From Cellulomonas fimi (GTDB lineage Bacteria > Actinomycetota > Actinomycetes > Actinomycetales > Cellulomonadaceae), in contig NZ_JAPESW010000002.1 in the NCBI RefSeq assembly GCF_028527925.1, forward strand, positions 62,001-126,000: a stretch of DNA of 64,000 nt, given 5' to 3'. The position numbers and the translations under genes are program-made. How positions within the stretch are numbered: the first letter of the stretch is position 1; the number at the start of each line of letters is the position of its first letter. The notes under the pieces were generated by a model. The model was not told the DNA's origin. It saw only the letters and a list, made by a program, of their open reading frames with translations, and searched no databases. Below, piece by piece: positions 62,713-64,000 of the stretch.

Positions 62713-63366
62713 ATGTCGAACCGCGCAAGGGGGCACGGCCAACTCCGCATCGCCGTCATGTCACTGGTCGTCACGTTGACGGCTCCCTTCCTCGGGGCGT
62801 GCACGGTGGACCCGGCGCCGCCGAGCACTCCTGACGCCTCACCGACGGCTACGCACAGACCACCGCCGAGCGCATCGTCGACGCCTAGCCCCACAACGCA
62901 GAGCCTTACGGCACCCCTACCCGACGGCGAGAAGCCCACGCGCCCCACGGCGGTCGACTCACCGCCGACGCTCGAGGGCGCGACGGCAGTAGCGACGTAC
63001 TTTGTTCAACTCTTCCCGTATGCGATGCAGACCAACGACGTCGCGGACTTCGCGGCGCTCAGCCACCCGGACTGCGCGTTCTGCAGCAGCACGCAAGCAG
63101 ATGTTGCCGGCCAGGTCGAGAGGCGAGAACACACAGTCGGTGGCGGGATCGGCGTGACGGCGGCCCGCGGGACAGAGGTCGTACCTGGACGCCACTTTGC
63201 GATCTACCTCACGATCGACGAGGCGCCGTCCCACTCGGAGAACGAGTTCGGCATGCGCGTCGACGACAACCCAGACGCGCAGACGTTCGCAGTCGAGATG
63301 GCCGTCGTCTTCGACGACGATCGGTGGCTCGTCCGCGCAGTCTCCTCCGAAGCCACCTCAGCATGA
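62713..63366 (+). CDS. DUF6318-like lipoprotein
   Basis: The product is 217 residues. A lipoprotein signal ends in LGAC (Cys30), followed by a Pro/Ser/Thr linker (about 32-75). The folded part has EGATAVATYFVQLFPYAMQTNDVADFAALSHPDCAFC; the paired cysteines and this layout resemble DUF6318 of actinobacteria, function unknown. ATG 62713 fits a leaderless start; ATG 62758 is an alternative that would shorten the signal. The codon use is a little less GC-rich than in neighbours. It overlaps the next gene by ATGA. Confidence 0.75.
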   Translation: MSNRARGHGQLRIAVMSLVVTLTAPFLGACTVDPAPPSTPDASPTATHRPPPSASSTPSPTTQSLTAPLPDGEKPTRPTAVDSPPTLEGATAVATYFVQLFPYAMQTNDVADFAALSHPDCAFCSSTQADVAGQVERREHTVGGGIGVTAARGTEVVPGRHFAIYLTIDEAPSHSENEFGMRVDDNPDAQTFAVEMAVVFDDDRWLVRAVSSEATSA

Positions 63367-64000
63367 CGGGGCGCCGGTCTCTCTCAATCGTCGCCGCCGT
63401 GCTGCTGATCGTTGTCACGCCCGAGGTCGCCCGAGCCGGTGATTGGGGTGCCCAGGCCGAGGACGACGCCTACGTCGTGAACGCATTCGAGGCAGAGGCA
63501 GAGCTGCGGCGATCTCGGTCTGCCGATCCGGCGATCACACTCGTCAGGTACACGCGGGCGCCCATGTGCAACGTGGGCACGGGTGGTGGCGTCGAGATGG
63601 GCGACGACGACGAGGCCTTCGGCGACGGCGACACAGACGGCGACGGGCTGATCGCATGCGGCGCATCGAACACGACGGTGCCCGTTCCTGTATGCGTCGA
63701 CGGTCCGCCGTTGCTCCCGCTCTGGCGCCAGGAACGCGCGGATGCGGCTCAGCCCTGGCCGGAGCTGTGGACGTTGGCGTTCGGGTACTCGTGTCCGGAG
63801 GATGCCGTGCCGACGATGACGGCGGCGGACTTCCGGCGGTTGCCGTTGGCGGCGCCCGTGCTGCGGTTGCAGCCCGATCGGGGGTGGGTGCTGGTCAACA
63901 AGGAGACGATCGTCATGACCGATCCCGCCGAGCAGACGTTGCGGACGGATCTGCTCGGGTACGGGGTCGACGTCGTCGCGACGCCGGCGAGCTACCGGTA
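63363..64000 (+). CDS. Exported protein of unknown function (partial)
   Basis: The frame is open to the window end (212 codons visible). A signal peptide (SLSIVAAVLLIVVTPEVARA, about 6-25) leads to an acidic exported domain with DDDEAFGDGDTDGDG and four cysteines that may form disulfides (PMCNV, LIACG, VPVCV, GYSCP). The ATG overlaps the stop of the DUF6318-like gene, so the two are co-translated and probably act together at the cell surface. I do not recognise the family. Confidence 0.7.
   Translation, partial: MTGRRSLSIVAAVLLIVVTPEVARAGDWGAQAEDDAYVVNAFEAEAELRRSRSADPAITLVRYTRAPMCNVGTGGGVEMGDDDEAFGDGDTDGDGLIACGASNTTVPVPVCVDGPPLLPLWRQERADAAQPWPELWTLAFGYSCPEDAVPTMTAADFRRLPLAAPVLRLQPDRGWVLVNKETIVMTDPAEQTLRTDLLGYGVDVVATPASYR

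Overview
The window is one contiguous piece of a very GC-rich actinobacterial chromosome. GC looks well above 70% by eye, with strong G/C bias at third codon positions, many GTG starts, four-base ATGA/GTGA gene overlaps, TAnnnT-type -10 boxes and a tmRNA whose tag reads ADNKRTDFALAA. The gene content suggests Micrococcales, most likely a Cellulomonas-like facultative anaerobe: RecBCD, a PrpDBC methylcitrate cycle, a mycobacterial-type leucine catabolic cluster and an [FeFe] hydrogenase. The genus is an inference; there is no rRNA in the window to confirm it.

Layout. 1-10 kb: the 5' part of an Mrr-like nuclease gene, then recC-recB-recD (coupled by overlaps) and a GNAT acetyltransferase. 10.5-14.2 kb: an SDF-family symporter preceded by a short Cys-ending leader peptide, then a two-gene unit encoding a clan-CD-like (caspase fold) protein and a propeptide-like partner. 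14.2-22 kb: a membrane-anchored metalloprotease, a membrane protein, a BBE-type flavoprotein, an alpha/beta hydrolase, an orphan gltD and a Tat-type alkaline phosphatase. 22-27 kb: a SWIM zinc-finger protein overlapping a 1108-residue DUF6493-like protein. 27-31.7 kb: prpD-prpB-prpC and a GH114-like lipoprotein, followed by a very long intergenic hairpin. 31.9-46.1 kb: the branched-chain/leucine catabolic cluster. On the minus strand it has carboxylase, acyl-CoA dehydrogenase, MaoC hydratase and CitE-type lyase genes; on the plus strand a TetR regulator, bkdABC, scoAB and a thiolase. A palindromic operator sits between the two arms. 46.3-51 kb: a coiled-coil membrane protein, an HNH nuclease with lower GC, and a large wall-anchored SGNH/vWA/PKD/SdrB protein with a lipoprotein. 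51-57.4 kb: a 1074-residue GltD-[FeFe]-hydrogenase fusion overlapping a substrate-binding protein, permease and ATPase, with a CoA-binding protein upstream. 57.5-60.5 kb: arr (rifampin ADP-ribosyltransferase), then a TetR regulator with poxB. 60.4-62 kb: an AbiE-like toxin-antitoxin pair. 62.1-64 kb: ssrA and a pair of exported proteins, the last one cut by the window end.

How it works together. BkdABC makes isovaleryl-CoA and the acyl-CoA dehydrogenase makes 3-methylcrotonyl-CoA. AccA1/AccD1 carboxylate it; the MaoC protein and CitE-like lyase take it on to acetoacetate and acetyl-CoA. ScoAB and the thiolase then finish at acetyl-CoA. Propionyl-CoA from isoleucine or valine can enter PrpDBC. 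The hydrogenase and PoxB point to flexible redox metabolism. No transposase, integrase, tRNA cluster or CRISPR array was found.

Most interesting points: the hydrogenase fusion embedded in an ABC-transporter operon; the Cys leader peptide that suggests the symporter imports cystine; the caspase-like/propeptide-like gene pair; the AbiE-like pair with a visible operator; and a recurring architecture that predicts leaderless mRNAs at five genes.
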